The notes under the pieces: model-generated
Database searches by the model: none
Told to the model about the DNA's origin: nothing
The model's input: the letters and a program-made list of their open reading frames with translations, nothing else
Translations under genes and position numbers: made by a program
Assembly: GCA_905178155.1 (NCBI GenBank)
Contig: CAJINV010000002.1
Location: forward strand, 3,474,757 to 3,538,756
DNA: 64,000 bases
Direction: 5' to 3'
Source of the DNA: Amoebophrya sp. A120
Lineage: Eukaryota > Sar > Dinophyceae > Syndiniales > Amoebophryaceae
In this document: in pieces, positions 31,160-42,100 of the stretch
How the letters are laid out: each line of letters begins with the position of its first letter
How positions within the stretch are numbered: the stretch's first letter is position 1

Positions 31160-33180
31160 TGTTGAATGAATAATACGACCCAGGAGGCTAAACACTGTTG
31201 GAAAGCGAAGCCGCTTGTCCTTGTGTGGCGTGATCGGATAGACGCACTTTGTTCGAAGATGCTCATTTTCATGCCCTTTTTTCGTAAGTACGGATCAGCC
31301 AGGAAAGTGGCGATATCGTTACGAACAAGGCCGACGCGGGCGGTTTTTGGCAGGAGGCCGCGCCGTTCTATGTCGCGGGGCAAATCAAAGCGCGGCGGGG
31401 TGGCGGCTTGGCTTTGCAGGGGGCAGGTGGCCAGCGGCCTATTGGCGCCGAAAGCCCACCGGGGCGGCCCGTGAGGCGGGGGCCCGGCTGCGCCCATGAG
31501 CCGGAGGCGCCCCAGAAGCGGCAGGCGCAAAGAAACGCCCGCGAGTCAATTCGGGAGGCCAGCCCTGGGGAGTTGCAGACGCAATTGCCCCGTGAAGGCC
31601 GTCAGCGGTTATCGACGCGCCCCAGCTGCATCGCAAGGGGCCCCCAGCCTGTGCCGCCCCTTCGGGTTGTTGCTGCTCCACTTGTGTCGCGGGCCCGGAG
31701 TTGTGGGGCCGCTCGGGTGGAGCCCCCCCCCGGGCGTCGGGGGCCGCGCCTGTGATATGCCGACCGGCCGCCCACCCACCCTTCGTTCCAATGAAATTCC
31801 GTGGCGGCCGCGCCGGCCTCTTCGAACGATCGATGGGCCGCACGCCGGCGCGCAGGAAAAAAATGGTGGGCCGGCGCAGGAGCTTCCACGGCCGCGCGGA
31901 GGCAGCTCAGCCGCCGGGCGCCGGCTAGGTGTTCGCCCCTCGGGAAGGCGGAGGGCCCGCACTCTGTGGCCCGGCCGCCCCGCGGAGGCTTTGATTGTTT
32001 GTTTGGGCGTTTGGCCCCGCCACCGGCAAGCATGCCGGCGGGCCCGGGCCGGCGCCCGTGCCTCCGCCCGGGCGGCAGCTTGCTCGCTGCGTGGCGCAGG
32101 GCCACGACTTGGTGGCCGTGGCGACGCAGGGAGGGAACGAAGGGCAGGGCAAAGGCCTAAGCATGCAGATGCATACCGTAGGGAGGCGGGCCCCCGGTAT
32201 CGCCAGCATGCCCCGCGGGGTTTGGCGGCCCCCCCCCCTGTCTTTTTGTTGTGGGCTGTGGTCGCGGACGCCGAGGGGGTTCGCCTTCAGTTCACGGTCT
32301 GACTGCCGCCCGCCGAAGACGGCGGGCGTGCCTGCTCGGGCGGCCCGAGGGTGACGGATTCGGCCCGGCAACCCGCGCCGAGGCGCGAGAATTTTTGGGG
32401 AAGAAGTTGGCCCCGAGATGGCGCAGCTCTGCCCGCGTCCGCCGGCGGCATGGCAAGTATGCAGCGGTGGGCGCCCGGGTTGGTTTTGACCGCAGGCGCC
32501 CTCTCGGTGGGTGTCCGCCCCGGGCCGCCCCGCCGGCCTGGTTGTGTCCCTCCCACCTTCCTCCTCGCCCTGGCCTGGCGCCCCCGGCTGTCGTGTTTCT
32601 TCGCCGTCCCGGGGCCGCCTCTGGCAGCCTCGCTGCGTTCCTAGCAGCCTCCCCGCCCCCCCGCGCCTTGGGGCCCCTCGTTGAAGACAACGCCCGGTGG
32701 GGTGGGCTTGCTTGGGCGCCCTGTGTTGTGTCGTCCCACCCTCCCGCGGGCATGGAATAGTGTTGGCACGGATGACATGATCGATGTCTTCCGCACGCCG
32801 GCATTTTTGCCGCGCACCGCTTGCTTGGGGTTCTGTCTCGCGCATCTATATTGCATTGACAGGGAGGCGCCGCGCGGCCTGCTCGCAAGTAAGATGTGAT
32901 GCCAGCGACGTGCACTTCACTCTCACTGACACACCGTGGGCCCGGGAGGTCCTTCACGCACGCTCGGCAGCATGCCCCATTTGTGGCCGACCGCAGTGTT
33001 TGTGCCCCGACAGACTAGGTTGGGTGTAGTTGCAGTGTGTGATGTTCTCGCCATAGCACTAGGACAGTTCCCGCCGAATGTTAGAGCTGCAAGCACAGCT
33101 AGCACAGTTACCGCACAGCTAGCACAGTTGGAGCTGCAACAGGATCGTCTCCTCTCTGATGTCTTCCCGCCGAATTTCTG
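31160..33180. other. GC-rich island 1, no recognisable gene
   Basis: Sharply GC-richer than everything around it except the island at 46.3-48.3 kb. ORFs of 100-300 codons are open in most of the six frames at once, as expected from few AT-rich stop codons. The translations are Arg/Gly/Pro/Ala-rich with no family resemblance. No rRNA-conserved motifs were found. A short direct repeat, CAGCTAGCACAGTT, lies near 33090-33130. Could be a decayed element or an alien insertion. Confidence 0.55.
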
Positions 33181-33461
33181 ATGAATAAATCCAGGGCCAA
33201 GACTTCCAAAAAGATCCCCCTTTTGTGACAAGGTCATCGGATCGATCTTCCTTCTTTCCACTGACAAACAGACCAGGTTCGCGGAAGAAAGGACTGTTCT
33301 GCTGGTGTACTACTTAGTTTTGATGAGTAAGACAGGGCACACGACGAGCTTTTTGGAGCAGAGTCGTGCTTCGGTTTTCATTGGCGCCGATGATGTAGAT
33401 TGTCGTTATCCGTGATAAGCCTCGCTACTTTTCCCCGATCACAAACCAATCTATTCCAACA

Positions 33462-34961
33462 ATGAGCGCCGCAGCATCTTCCGAACAAGGACCACAGCAG
33501 CCCAAGCGATCCCGGTGGGGTGGTGGTGGCAAGAAAAATAAAGCGACTACAAGTGACGCAACCACAGGAGCCTTGCAACAGCAGAATAGCGGGACAACTA
33601 CCTCCAGCGTAATCGCAGGAACTACATCCATCACTGGAAGTAGAACAGGCGATCACTCACAAAATGGCTCATCCATGTCGACCCTGATATTGGATGACAG
33701 CATTCACAAATCCGGTTCCCTCCTCCTCTTCTTCCACCACCTCCTCAGCGACCAGAAGCGGGAGTTCATTTGCGACTACTGCAAGACAAACCACATTTTT
33801 GGCTTCGCCAAAGCGGGCCATCCGGGATTTTTGCTTCTACTCGCCGCGGATTACAGAGTTTTGCACGAGTTTGTGAACAGGGAAATCCGACAATTAAGGT
33901 GGCAAACGATGGAGATTTTGGTGGAAGTCAGGGGGACGAGAGAGTGGTTTGGAGATTTGGTCGAAGAGCTGCAACAGAATCTGTCTTGTAAACCATCAAG
34001 CGTTGTCAACAATACGACGAGAGACAGAACAGGCGGCAATGCTAAGCCTTTCTTCCGGAATTTTAACAATCTAACCGAGGAGGACGTTTTGGCGGTGTGC
34101 CGGTATGACAAGCAACGCGATGAACGGTCCGCTGCTAATTCAACTTCTGCTGGTCGGGGGGAATCATATCACGACAATACCAGCGAGATGCTGACCCCCT
34201 TGCTGGCTCATGACCTTTCCCCAGAGGAGTTCCGGCTGCAAGTGCTTCACGAAGTAGCACAGGGTATGGACGAACAAGGAAGAAAAATGAATTTCACCAC
34301 CAACGCAACAGACGACCACCTTTATGACCGAGAAGTTGAGCGAAAACAGCAGGAGATCATGCGGAGGATTTTCTGGCAGGACTGCGAAACCTGTGCGCAG
34401 GAAGTGGAGCTGTTGGCAAATTACGCTTGGCCGAATATTAACATGCACCACAGCTCGTCGTCGTCCCAACAAGTACAAGTAGAACCAGCAGTCATTGCGA
34501 CGACAGCCAACGCGACGACCACAGACGGAAAGGCGACATTCCGGAAGATCCAAAAGTCTTTCATCGATCTGGGCAGGTGCAACAGTTTGGAGCCCATCCG
34601 GCGATTCTGTCCGCAGGGATTGTTGCAGTTCGCTGGCTTGAGTGGAGGTGGACCGGTCCTGGGGTCGAGCGTTAATATACGCGGAGGGGCGTCTTCATCT
34701 TCAGCTACTGGTGCAACACCTGCCTGTAATAACGACGATGCCCACCTCCTTGTTCCTCTGCTAAAGCCAAAGTGGGAAAAGTATCAAACCCACCCGGAGA
34801 GACGCCAGTATCATGTCGCTTCGAGTTTATCATCTTCCAGAAATCAAGGCAATAAAGTCCACAACGTTTTCGTCGGGGTCTCGGAGGATTTGTGGCGGGG
34901 CATGAAACCGCCCGAGAAGAGGGCGATTGAGGAGCGGGAAGGGGGGAATTCCGGGTATTGA
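33462..34961 (+). CDS. RWD-associated DUF1115 (Prp3 C-terminal-like) protein, RWDD2-like
   Basis: One exon, 499 residues. After a Ser/Thr/Gln-rich start with RSRWGGGGKKNK, residues 105-160 read CKTNHIFGFAKAGHPGFLLL then NREIRQLRWQTMEILVEVRG. These match the DUF1115 fold shared by RWDD2 proteins and the C-terminus of splicing factor Prp3: a Gly-x-Pro-Gly turn, then Leu-x-Trp. A later match, KSFIDLGRCNSLEPIRRFCP then LLQFAGL (about residues 365-390), resembles the C-terminal part of the same domain, with a long insert between. Given the splicing load in this genome a Prp3-like role is tempting, but the RWDD2 type has no firm function. No introner interrupts it. Confidence 0.65.
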   Translation: MSAAASSEQGPQQPKRSRWGGGGKKNKATTSDATTGALQQQNSGTTTSSVIAGTTSITGSRTGDHSQNGSSMSTLILDDSIHKSGSLLLFFHHLLSDQKREFICDYCKTNHIFGFAKAGHPGFLLLLAADYRVLHEFVNREIRQLRWQTMEILVEVRGTREWFGDLVEELQQNLSCKPSSVVNNTTRDRTGGNAKPFFRNFNNLTEEDVLAVCRYDKQRDERSAANSTSAGRGESYHDNTSEMLTPLLAHDLSPEEFRLQVLHEVAQGMDEQGRKMNFTTNATDDHLYDREVERKQQEIMRRIFWQDCETCAQEVELLANYAWPNINMHHSSSSSQQVQVEPAVIATTANATTTDGKATFRKIQKSFIDLGRCNSLEPIRRFCPQGLLQFAGLSGGGPVLGSSVNIRGGASSSSATGATPACNNDDAHLLVPLLKPKWEKYQTHPERRQYHVASSLSSSRNQGNKVHNVFVGVSEDLWRGMKPPEKRAIEEREGGNSGY

Positions 34962-35674
34962 AGAAGACTTGAGATGAACACAACGTCGAAACTTCAATCA
35001 TACAGCTTTTCCGTAAAACCAAATAATGTTTCCAGAAGTAGAGCTTTAAAAAGATCCCCGTTTGTTTCTCTTCTACGAGTGAACTTTGTTGGCAAGCAGT
35101 AATCGACTTCCGTGCTCGTGCAGTGCTCCGTCGAAAAAGGGGCGTCGAAAAGTGCCAAGACACCGATGTGCAACAGCTTGATATGATTCCTTTGTTTCGT
35201 ACCCCGGACGGTCCTGAATCACGAGTAGACATCGCTGAGTCAAGAGCATGCTCCTGTCGACCGAGTTTTTATTTGTATCAATAAAGCATGTACAATTACA
35301 ATTAGGCCACGGTGGCATGATGGCCTTTCTCCACAGTCACCGTGTTGATTCGTTCTGTTCATTGTTGATCTACCTCACGACTGTCAAAAATGCATTTCTT
35401 TGAAGTTTAGAACCGAAACGCACGCAGATCATGCATAGAGAAGTACCGACGATCCGCAGATAGCCATATATTCTTTCAATTTTCAATGTTCATTTGTAGT
35501 TGGAAACGGATTTATTCGTGTTGTTGGAAGTGGTGCAGAAGCAGATGAAGAGCAACATTTTGCGACCTTCTTGGAGAAAATATTGGGATTCTTGTACGTC
35601 GTAGAGTAAGCGTTTGCTTCTTGATGGTCGTTGGTTATTAGAGATAAGAGCAAACCAAATAAACCGTCGCAAAG
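34962..35674. other. Intergenic spacer
   Basis: Only minus-strand shadows of neighbouring reading frames. No RNA gene or repeat recognised. Confidence 0.5.
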
Positions 35675-38149
35675 ATGGCGAAAGAACACCACTCCGTTTC
35701 TGAACAGATAGAGCGCGAGAAGACGCTCCCCTTCGGCCTCGGTCGTATCCGGCCGCAGCCGGAAATCAAGGCGCATGATTGGATGCTGGATGAAGATGCG
35801 ACGATGGTGCCGCGCAGTTTTTTCGACCTGTACATCAAGCCCAATCTGAAGCCCCCGGCAGAGTGCGAGGAGGGTAGTGTCTTTCCCGATTTCGAGGCTT
35901 TCTGTGCGAAAGGAGCGGCACATGAGAGGGCGAAACGGGCGAAAGCGAAGGAGGACTACAAAGTTGCTAAGCCGGAGCTCGCTGGAGATGAGAACGCGGA
36001 CATAGAATCAGCGCAGCGATCGTCGCAAGGATCGAGTAAAAGCAAAGCACTTCTTTCAGATTCAGAAGATGCGCAAGCTGATAATAAAAAAGACGATGAG
36101 CACGGATCTCAAGGCGCCGGCATCTTCTACCAGGGCTCCCTCCTGATTCTCACACAGAAACCAGAAATCGCACGTGAAAGTCTCAACCAGCGCCGGAGAG
36201 AGCTGGAAGAGCTACCACCAATTGACGACAAACTTTCCGATCAGGAGTACGTGGCTGCGCTCCTCGACCGAACCAGAAAGGTAGAAAACTTTCTTTCCGA
36301 ACTGCGAAAGTGTTCTGGTGTGCTCAGCTACTCCAATTTGAAAAGGTTGATCGAAAAGCAGGAACGACGGTTAGAGAGATATGCCGCCGACAAGGATTTC
36401 AAGCTTGCTTACTGTCTTGTAACCGGTTTGCAAAAAGAATCAGCGTTTTTTCGGCCACTGTACCCGCAGCTTCTCCCCGGGCACAACAACTACACCGTGG
36501 ACACTAGTTCTCAGAACGCGTCTATTCCGCTGATCGACTTCGAACTCATCGATCTTGGAGGAAACACAATCGCCGGAGGCAGAGCGGAGTGCGTTGCAAA
36601 AAATCTTATCACCGGCTCCGCCTTCCACCTCGTGGCTGACGCTTTGTGCCTTAGTAGCCGTGCAGAAGAAGAACTGTTCGAGCTGTTCGACGACTACACC
36701 AATGAATATTGGGAGGGCTATCACGGCTTTCTCCAAATTCCTCTGCGGTGGACCTTGGAATGCGCGTTTGGGTGTAAGATACTCCGGTCTCTGTGCAAGT
36801 TTCAAACAGCTGCTTTCAGACAATTTACCCAGGATCTAGAAATTCCACCAGACTTCCTCGAGGTCGAGCCAAAATGCGCGAGCGTTCTGTCGTTCTTGGG
36901 GTCTCCATGCATCGATCTTCCCGCGGCCGGCGGTGCCTCCGGCTCCTCTGCATCAACCGGAGCATCGAATCATCATACAACCGGCGGCAATGAGAATAGC
37001 AATCGTGCGGCCGCTTCCGCTGCAAGCAGTTGTGCTCCTTCTAACGTCTCGTCTTCGGGCCAGCGACAAACTTTCCGCGGGGTGCGACTGGCGTGGTCGG
37101 ATTTGAGACGCGCTACTCTGCGTAAGAGAGTGCACAGGTACGTTTGTCGTAGGCGTCACCGCCTCAGCTACCGGTTGGTAGACTTCTCAAACGGAGATAA
37201 GAAAGATGAACCTCTCAAGTGGCGCGAGTACAAGAACCTCTCTGTCTGCGCCCACCCGCTCGCTCTTGGCTTTACCATCGGGCCAACGGATGGCGCCATC
37301 ATCTCCGCGGGGCTCCGAAGGAGGCCCCCACCTGATCAGATCGAAGTCAAAGACGATCTTTATCATCTCGAGGCTATGTTCCTTCAATTGATTCAGCGCA
37401 CGAGCGAGGATTTTTGGAAACGACTTGCGATTGAGAAGTGTCAAGAGAAAATGCTACACACGCCACCGCTGCCCTGGAAGCTGCATCTTCCTGCAGGCCC
37501 TCCGTCCGGGCCCGGGACGTTTGAGTATTGCTTAGAGTACGACCTCGAGTGCTGCTTCAGAACAGAAGAAGAGGCGAAAGATTTTTTTGACGAGTTGAAA
37601 ACTATGATCACCGTCCTGCGCCGGTACAAATTCGACGCTGACCTGGAAAAACTGCGAGAGAGCATGCGATTTGACTCCGACCTTGCGCGAGGAATTTGTC
37701 CCTGGTTTTCCACAGTTTTTCCTGATCAAGATGCCCCCATCAGCTTCGAAAAAGCCCGTTTTTGGATCGACGGGTTGCCGGCAGACGCGCACCCGGACCT
37801 GCACAAACCGAATTTCGGGAACGCAACCTGGGTGGACTTAGCGAAAGCGGTTTTTCCAAACCGCTTGGAAAAACAGGAAAGGAGAAAGAGCAAAAATACC
37901 AAAGTTGTGTCGAAAGTTACAACCTGTTTGACGGAAGATGATAACGTGGAACATCAGGAAGTGAAGGAAGAAGACACTGCTTTTGAAAACGAAGAATTAT
38001 GCGCAGTGGACGATCACGACGACGAAGAATGCGTAGGAGTCCGGGATCCGATCCGGTTTTACTGCGTGTTTCCGGAAGAAGACGAGAATAAAGACGAGAA
38101 TGAAGATGACGATGAGAGTGAATACGGAGATGAATCGTCGGAGGAATAG
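35675..38149 (+). CDS. Unknown-family protein, intronless paralogue of the next gene
   Basis: One exon, 824 residues, ATG in the context AAAGATGGCG. I do not recognise a family. It shares an ordered set of motifs with the gene at 39108: DEDATMVPRSFFDLYIKP near the start, IPLIDFELIDLGGNTIAGG with AECV, PLRWTLEC, CRRRHRLSYRLVDF, a wide middle, then FGNATWVDLAKAVF and VRDPIRFYCVFPEEDE before an acidic tail. Pairwise identity looks moderate. The tail (about 70 residues, mostly Asp/Glu) and the Lys/Glu-rich segment near residues 85-150 suggest a nuclear or chaperone-like soluble protein, but this is only composition. No membrane segment. It lacks any introner while its neighbour carries eight. Confidence 0.8.
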   Translation: MAKEHHSVSEQIEREKTLPFGLGRIRPQPEIKAHDWMLDEDATMVPRSFFDLYIKPNLKPPAECEEGSVFPDFEAFCAKGAAHERAKRAKAKEDYKVAKPELAGDENADIESAQRSSQGSSKSKALLSDSEDAQADNKKDDEHGSQGAGIFYQGSLLILTQKPEIARESLNQRRRELEELPPIDDKLSDQEYVAALLDRTRKVENFLSELRKCSGVLSYSNLKRLIEKQERRLERYAADKDFKLAYCLVTGLQKESAFFRPLYPQLLPGHNNYTVDTSSQNASIPLIDFELIDLGGNTIAGGRAECVAKNLITGSAFHLVADALCLSSRAEEELFELFDDYTNEYWEGYHGFLQIPLRWTLECAFGCKILRSLCKFQTAAFRQFTQDLEIPPDFLEVEPKCASVLSFLGSPCIDLPAAGGASGSSASTGASNHHTTGGNENSNRAAASAASSCAPSNVSSSGQRQTFRGVRLAWSDLRRATLRKRVHRYVCRRRHRLSYRLVDFSNGDKKDEPLKWREYKNLSVCAHPLALGFTIGPTDGAIISAGLRRRPPPDQIEVKDDLYHLEAMFLQLIQRTSEDFWKRLAIEKCQEKMLHTPPLPWKLHLPAGPPSGPGTFEYCLEYDLECCFRTEEEAKDFFDELKTMITVLRRYKFDADLEKLRESMRFDSDLARGICPWFSTVFPDQDAPISFEKARFWIDGLPADAHPDLHKPNFGNATWVDLAKAVFPNRLEKQERRKSKNTKVVSKVTTCLTEDDNVEHQEVKEEDTAFENEELCAVDDHDDEECVGVRDPIRFYCVFPEEDENKDENEDDDESEYGDESSEE

Positions 38150-39107
38150 TGCGTGAATCCATCGGACAGATACAACTTACTTCCGCCGCGTTTTTGATTG
38201 AACGACGTGTGTAAAGAAGTTTTCGTTGCGATGAGGATCCTCTACTCCTTGTCCTTCCTCATTTGCCTTGCTCTCAACATTTTTATATCCACGATCCATG
38301 TGCCAGTATTCGGCTATGCTGGTCTGCGCTAGTCCGGAAAATCGCTTTAGCGTTCTGTAAAAGGCTCTGATGTCAAAAGTTTGTGTTCTCTGAAGGTGCT
38401 TCATCTGTCGGATCAAGCAACTCTGATAGTTGTTCCAGTGTCGAACGACAGATATAGGAAGATGCGATAGGGAGCACAACTTGAACCGCCCTGCAAGTAG
38501 AAGGAAGAAAAAAGATCTGTCGTTAGATCTGAGCGTCGTGGCGCCGGATCTTCAAGGCAGATTTCATGAGCCCTATTAGACATTTGTATTGTCGCTCAGC
38601 GATCCATGCAGTTCTGTTTCAGTTCTTCTCGCAGCGCTCCTTGGTCAGCTACCTCTCTTAGTAGTTCTCCGTTGAATTTCTTGAGGATCCTCGTTCTCAC
38701 TCGGTGTGTTTTTCTCCAAACACTCAAAAGATCAAGACCCGGCCACAACAGGCGGAGGAAATAAAGACCTCAAGCGGATTATGTACATCTTGCGCAGCGT
38801 TTTACAATTTGGACTTGCGTACTATATCGATTGTCCGACTCCGGTTCTTTATCCCTAGTGCACAACAAAGTCGTGGTCAACAGCAACAAACTTTTTATTC
38901 AGAAGCAAAATTAAGATAGCGATGAAAAGCAAGATAGCGATGTAAAGGACCGCGAAGAAGCACTACACCACGCAGCGCCACGAGTTGCGCCTAAACTTCT
39001 ACTTCGACAATTCTATACATCGGCACTGTTGCAAGAGCAAGAACTGCTCCAATTACACTACTAGAAGAAATACAGAATCTCACCAGCAGAAACAAAACTG
39101 CATGAAG
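38150..39107. other. Intergenic between the two paralogues
   Basis: No coding or introner signal. The open frame upstream of 39108 (from 38985) continues in frame but lacks similarity to the paralogue, so it is taken as 5' UTR. Confidence 0.5.
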
Positions 39108-42100
39108 ATGGCCTCCTCAGCATCGATCCACAAATTTTGTCCTAACCCCCCGCCGGAGTTGCGACAGTGCAACTTCTACCTCGAAGAAGATGCCGTGGTG
39201 ACGTGCCGCAGCTTCTTTGACGCGGAAATCAAGCCCTTTTTGGGAAATCGGCGCGGAAGTCAAAGTGGTACACCAGATGATATTAATGACCACACGCACG
39301 GCAGTTCTAGCAATATCAAAACCTGTCCTATCACAACCTTCGAGGACTTCATGGAAAAAGCGAAGGCGCATAGAAAAGCGTACTGGGAGAATATGACTTG
39401 CTCAAGCGTTACAATCTCAAACGTTACAATAGAGTCTGAGATTTGTCTTGCATGATGAACATGACAGACTCGGACAGCATTCCACTTTCTGCAATACAAA
39501 TTTCGCCATATTGTAGTGCGGATTAGGACTCCAGAACTTGTCATGCGCAATCCTATGAGAGTTGGCCAGATCATGCGCCCATGCATCACAGATTTCCATA
39601 TTCTATTGTAACGTTTGAGATTGTAACAGCTGAGCAGGTCATAGAGAAAAAATTGACGTCGTTTTACCAGAAAGATGCTGGTGGCGACACTTCTACAAGT
39701 AGAACACCAGGAGAAACAGGCACAGGTAGAAGTACTTCTTCCTCTTCGACCCCCGCCGCAGCGGGGGCATCGGTTAGTATTCCCTTTGCGAGGCAGGAAC
39801 AGGTAAAACAGCGCGTAGTGGAACAAGATACTCCGCAGGCTTCCAAGAAGATCGCCCTTGACCACTGTGAAGCCGATTCGGCATTAACAGCGTGGCCGCA
39901 GCACGTTGGAAATGAGGTGGTGCTGTGGCGCGGCTACGACCTTACCGTCGCGCAGCATCCGATAGTTGGGCGTGCGACCTTGGATCAGCAAGTGGAGCAG
40001 TTGCGGAGAGAACTGGTGGTAGAAGTCTCGCCGACGTCAACTGCACAGCGCGCGACCACAACTTCAACGACAGCATCTTCGAAGATCAGCAGCTGCACAC
40101 AGAACAAGGTCTTGACTGCTGGTGACGAAGAGTTCTTCTACGCCTCCGCCGTTATGGACCGCTCCGACAAGGTCCAAGGCCTGCTTTATAACGTCTATCA
40201 ATTTTACGCCGCAGCGTGCGGCGATCGGGAGTGGTCGGTTGAAGATGTAAACTACTATCTTCACAACGATGTCAGTGCAGCGCAAACACGAGGCAATAAT
40301 GCTGACAGTGACACGACATCAAGAGAAAACGATCTTCAGTCCTCTCAGACAACTGGCACTGGCAGGAACGTGAACAGTTGCCCGACGAACTACAACACTA
40401 GGGATATCGGCGTGTTGGACCAAAGTATCATTGACCAGAAGCGGCACCGAAACATCTCCATGACCCAAGAACTCCAGAACATGCAATTCATTCACGCCAC
40501 TTTTGCTTCAGTCGCGAACGATATTTTCGGCTGCAAAAATACCTCCCTCCCGCTAGTCGACTTCGAAATTGTGAATCTCGGTGGCAATCGCATGGCTAGT
40601 GGGAAAGCGGAATGCGTCAGGACAAGCTTTTTGTGTGATTTGCGGCGGGAAATTACCGACAGGTTGCAGCTTTTCGAAGAAAACGCAGCGAACACGCGCG
40701 TCTTATCAAATGTAAAAATGTCTGGGTCTGGAAACTTGTGATGCTAAAATGTGAACGATGGAAACAGTTCAGAATGCAACTTAGCATGACAACTTTCCAG
40801 AACGCTTTCTCATAGGCAATCCGCATGAGAAACTGCGTGTTTGAATGTACAAAAGAGGCTGCGACTTTTGTTGGTCTTGCAATACAGATTTCCTAGGAAT
40901 GGAAAGCTAGCATTACAAGTTCCAACCTTCCAGACCCAGACATATTTGCAATACATACCTCTTGCAAGACTACGTGTTCCTCAACGTTCCGATCGTTTGG
41001 ACGCTCGAATTATCCAAGAAAAAAACTGTGTAAGTGTAACTTTGTGTTGCAGACGATGCAAGACACTTACAACTGGCATGCTGGGCATGCGTCAGAGGCT
41101 CCTTTCGTACGTGTTTTCAGCCACTAGCTACGCATCACAGGTTTTCTCCGTCATGCAGAGCAAACTTGTGATGCTGTTCCTCCAAGAAAGTTACACTTAC
41201 ACAGTTTTTTTCTTGCATACGAATGCGCCCTTGCTCGCGAGGTGGCCGCCGCACTGCATGCGTTCAGCAAAGCGTCACTTTGTGCGATGGAGAAACACCT
41301 GGACTTGGGTCCTGGTGTTCTCGAGTGTGATCCGCTTTTCACGCTTCTTGCTGAAGAGAACGACGACGAGGAGGAGGACTTGTGCATAGTAGGCGCCGAC
41401 GGGGAAACGAAACAAAATAAACCAGCGACCTCAACGGGAGGCACTACGTCCTCATCAGGAACAGGACAACGACTTGTTCCCTCATCAACTACTACTGCTA
41501 CTACTGCTTCCAGCGCATCTTCTAGTTCTAGCAGTGCTCCTCCGAACTTGAAGATCCCCGCGGATGAAATGGAAAACTCTGGAACGAGTCCTAGTGCCTA
41601 TCGCAATGTGGCCAGGCAGTTGGCGAATCAGCGTCGGAAGTTAGCTCAGTCGGAGGTACTGCGTTTCACACTCTGTCGCCGGCACCGGTTGTCTTTCCGG
41701 TATTATTTCAGTTCATTTTTGGAACCTGAGGACTGCATCCGATACGAGAAAATGTATCCCCAAAACGACGTGCTGGGGAGCCACGGGAAGTGTTTTTCCC
41801 TCGGATTCAAATGCAACGCAGCGAGCGTATCAAATGCAAACATGTCTGGGTCTGGAAGAATCCAAGGTCTGTCATGCCCTGCTAGCATGACTCCAAAGTC
41901 TGTCATGCACAGTACCCAAAAGCCCCATTTTTCTGTCATGCAGAAACGCGCTTTATTGTCATGCAGAATACACAACACGCAGGTACTCAGAAACTTGTCA
42001 TGCTGCGCTGCCAATTGAGCCGTCCTCATGATTGTCCTACCTGCATCACAACTTTTCAGACCCAGACACATTTGCACTCCATAGAGCGGGGTTCTGGTCG

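Noticed and set aside
31439-32957. Long ORFs of 100-306 codons on both strands in GC-rich island 1
   Set aside because: They are open in most frames at the same place, which is expected at high GC. The translations are Arg/Gly/Pro-rich and show no family motif.
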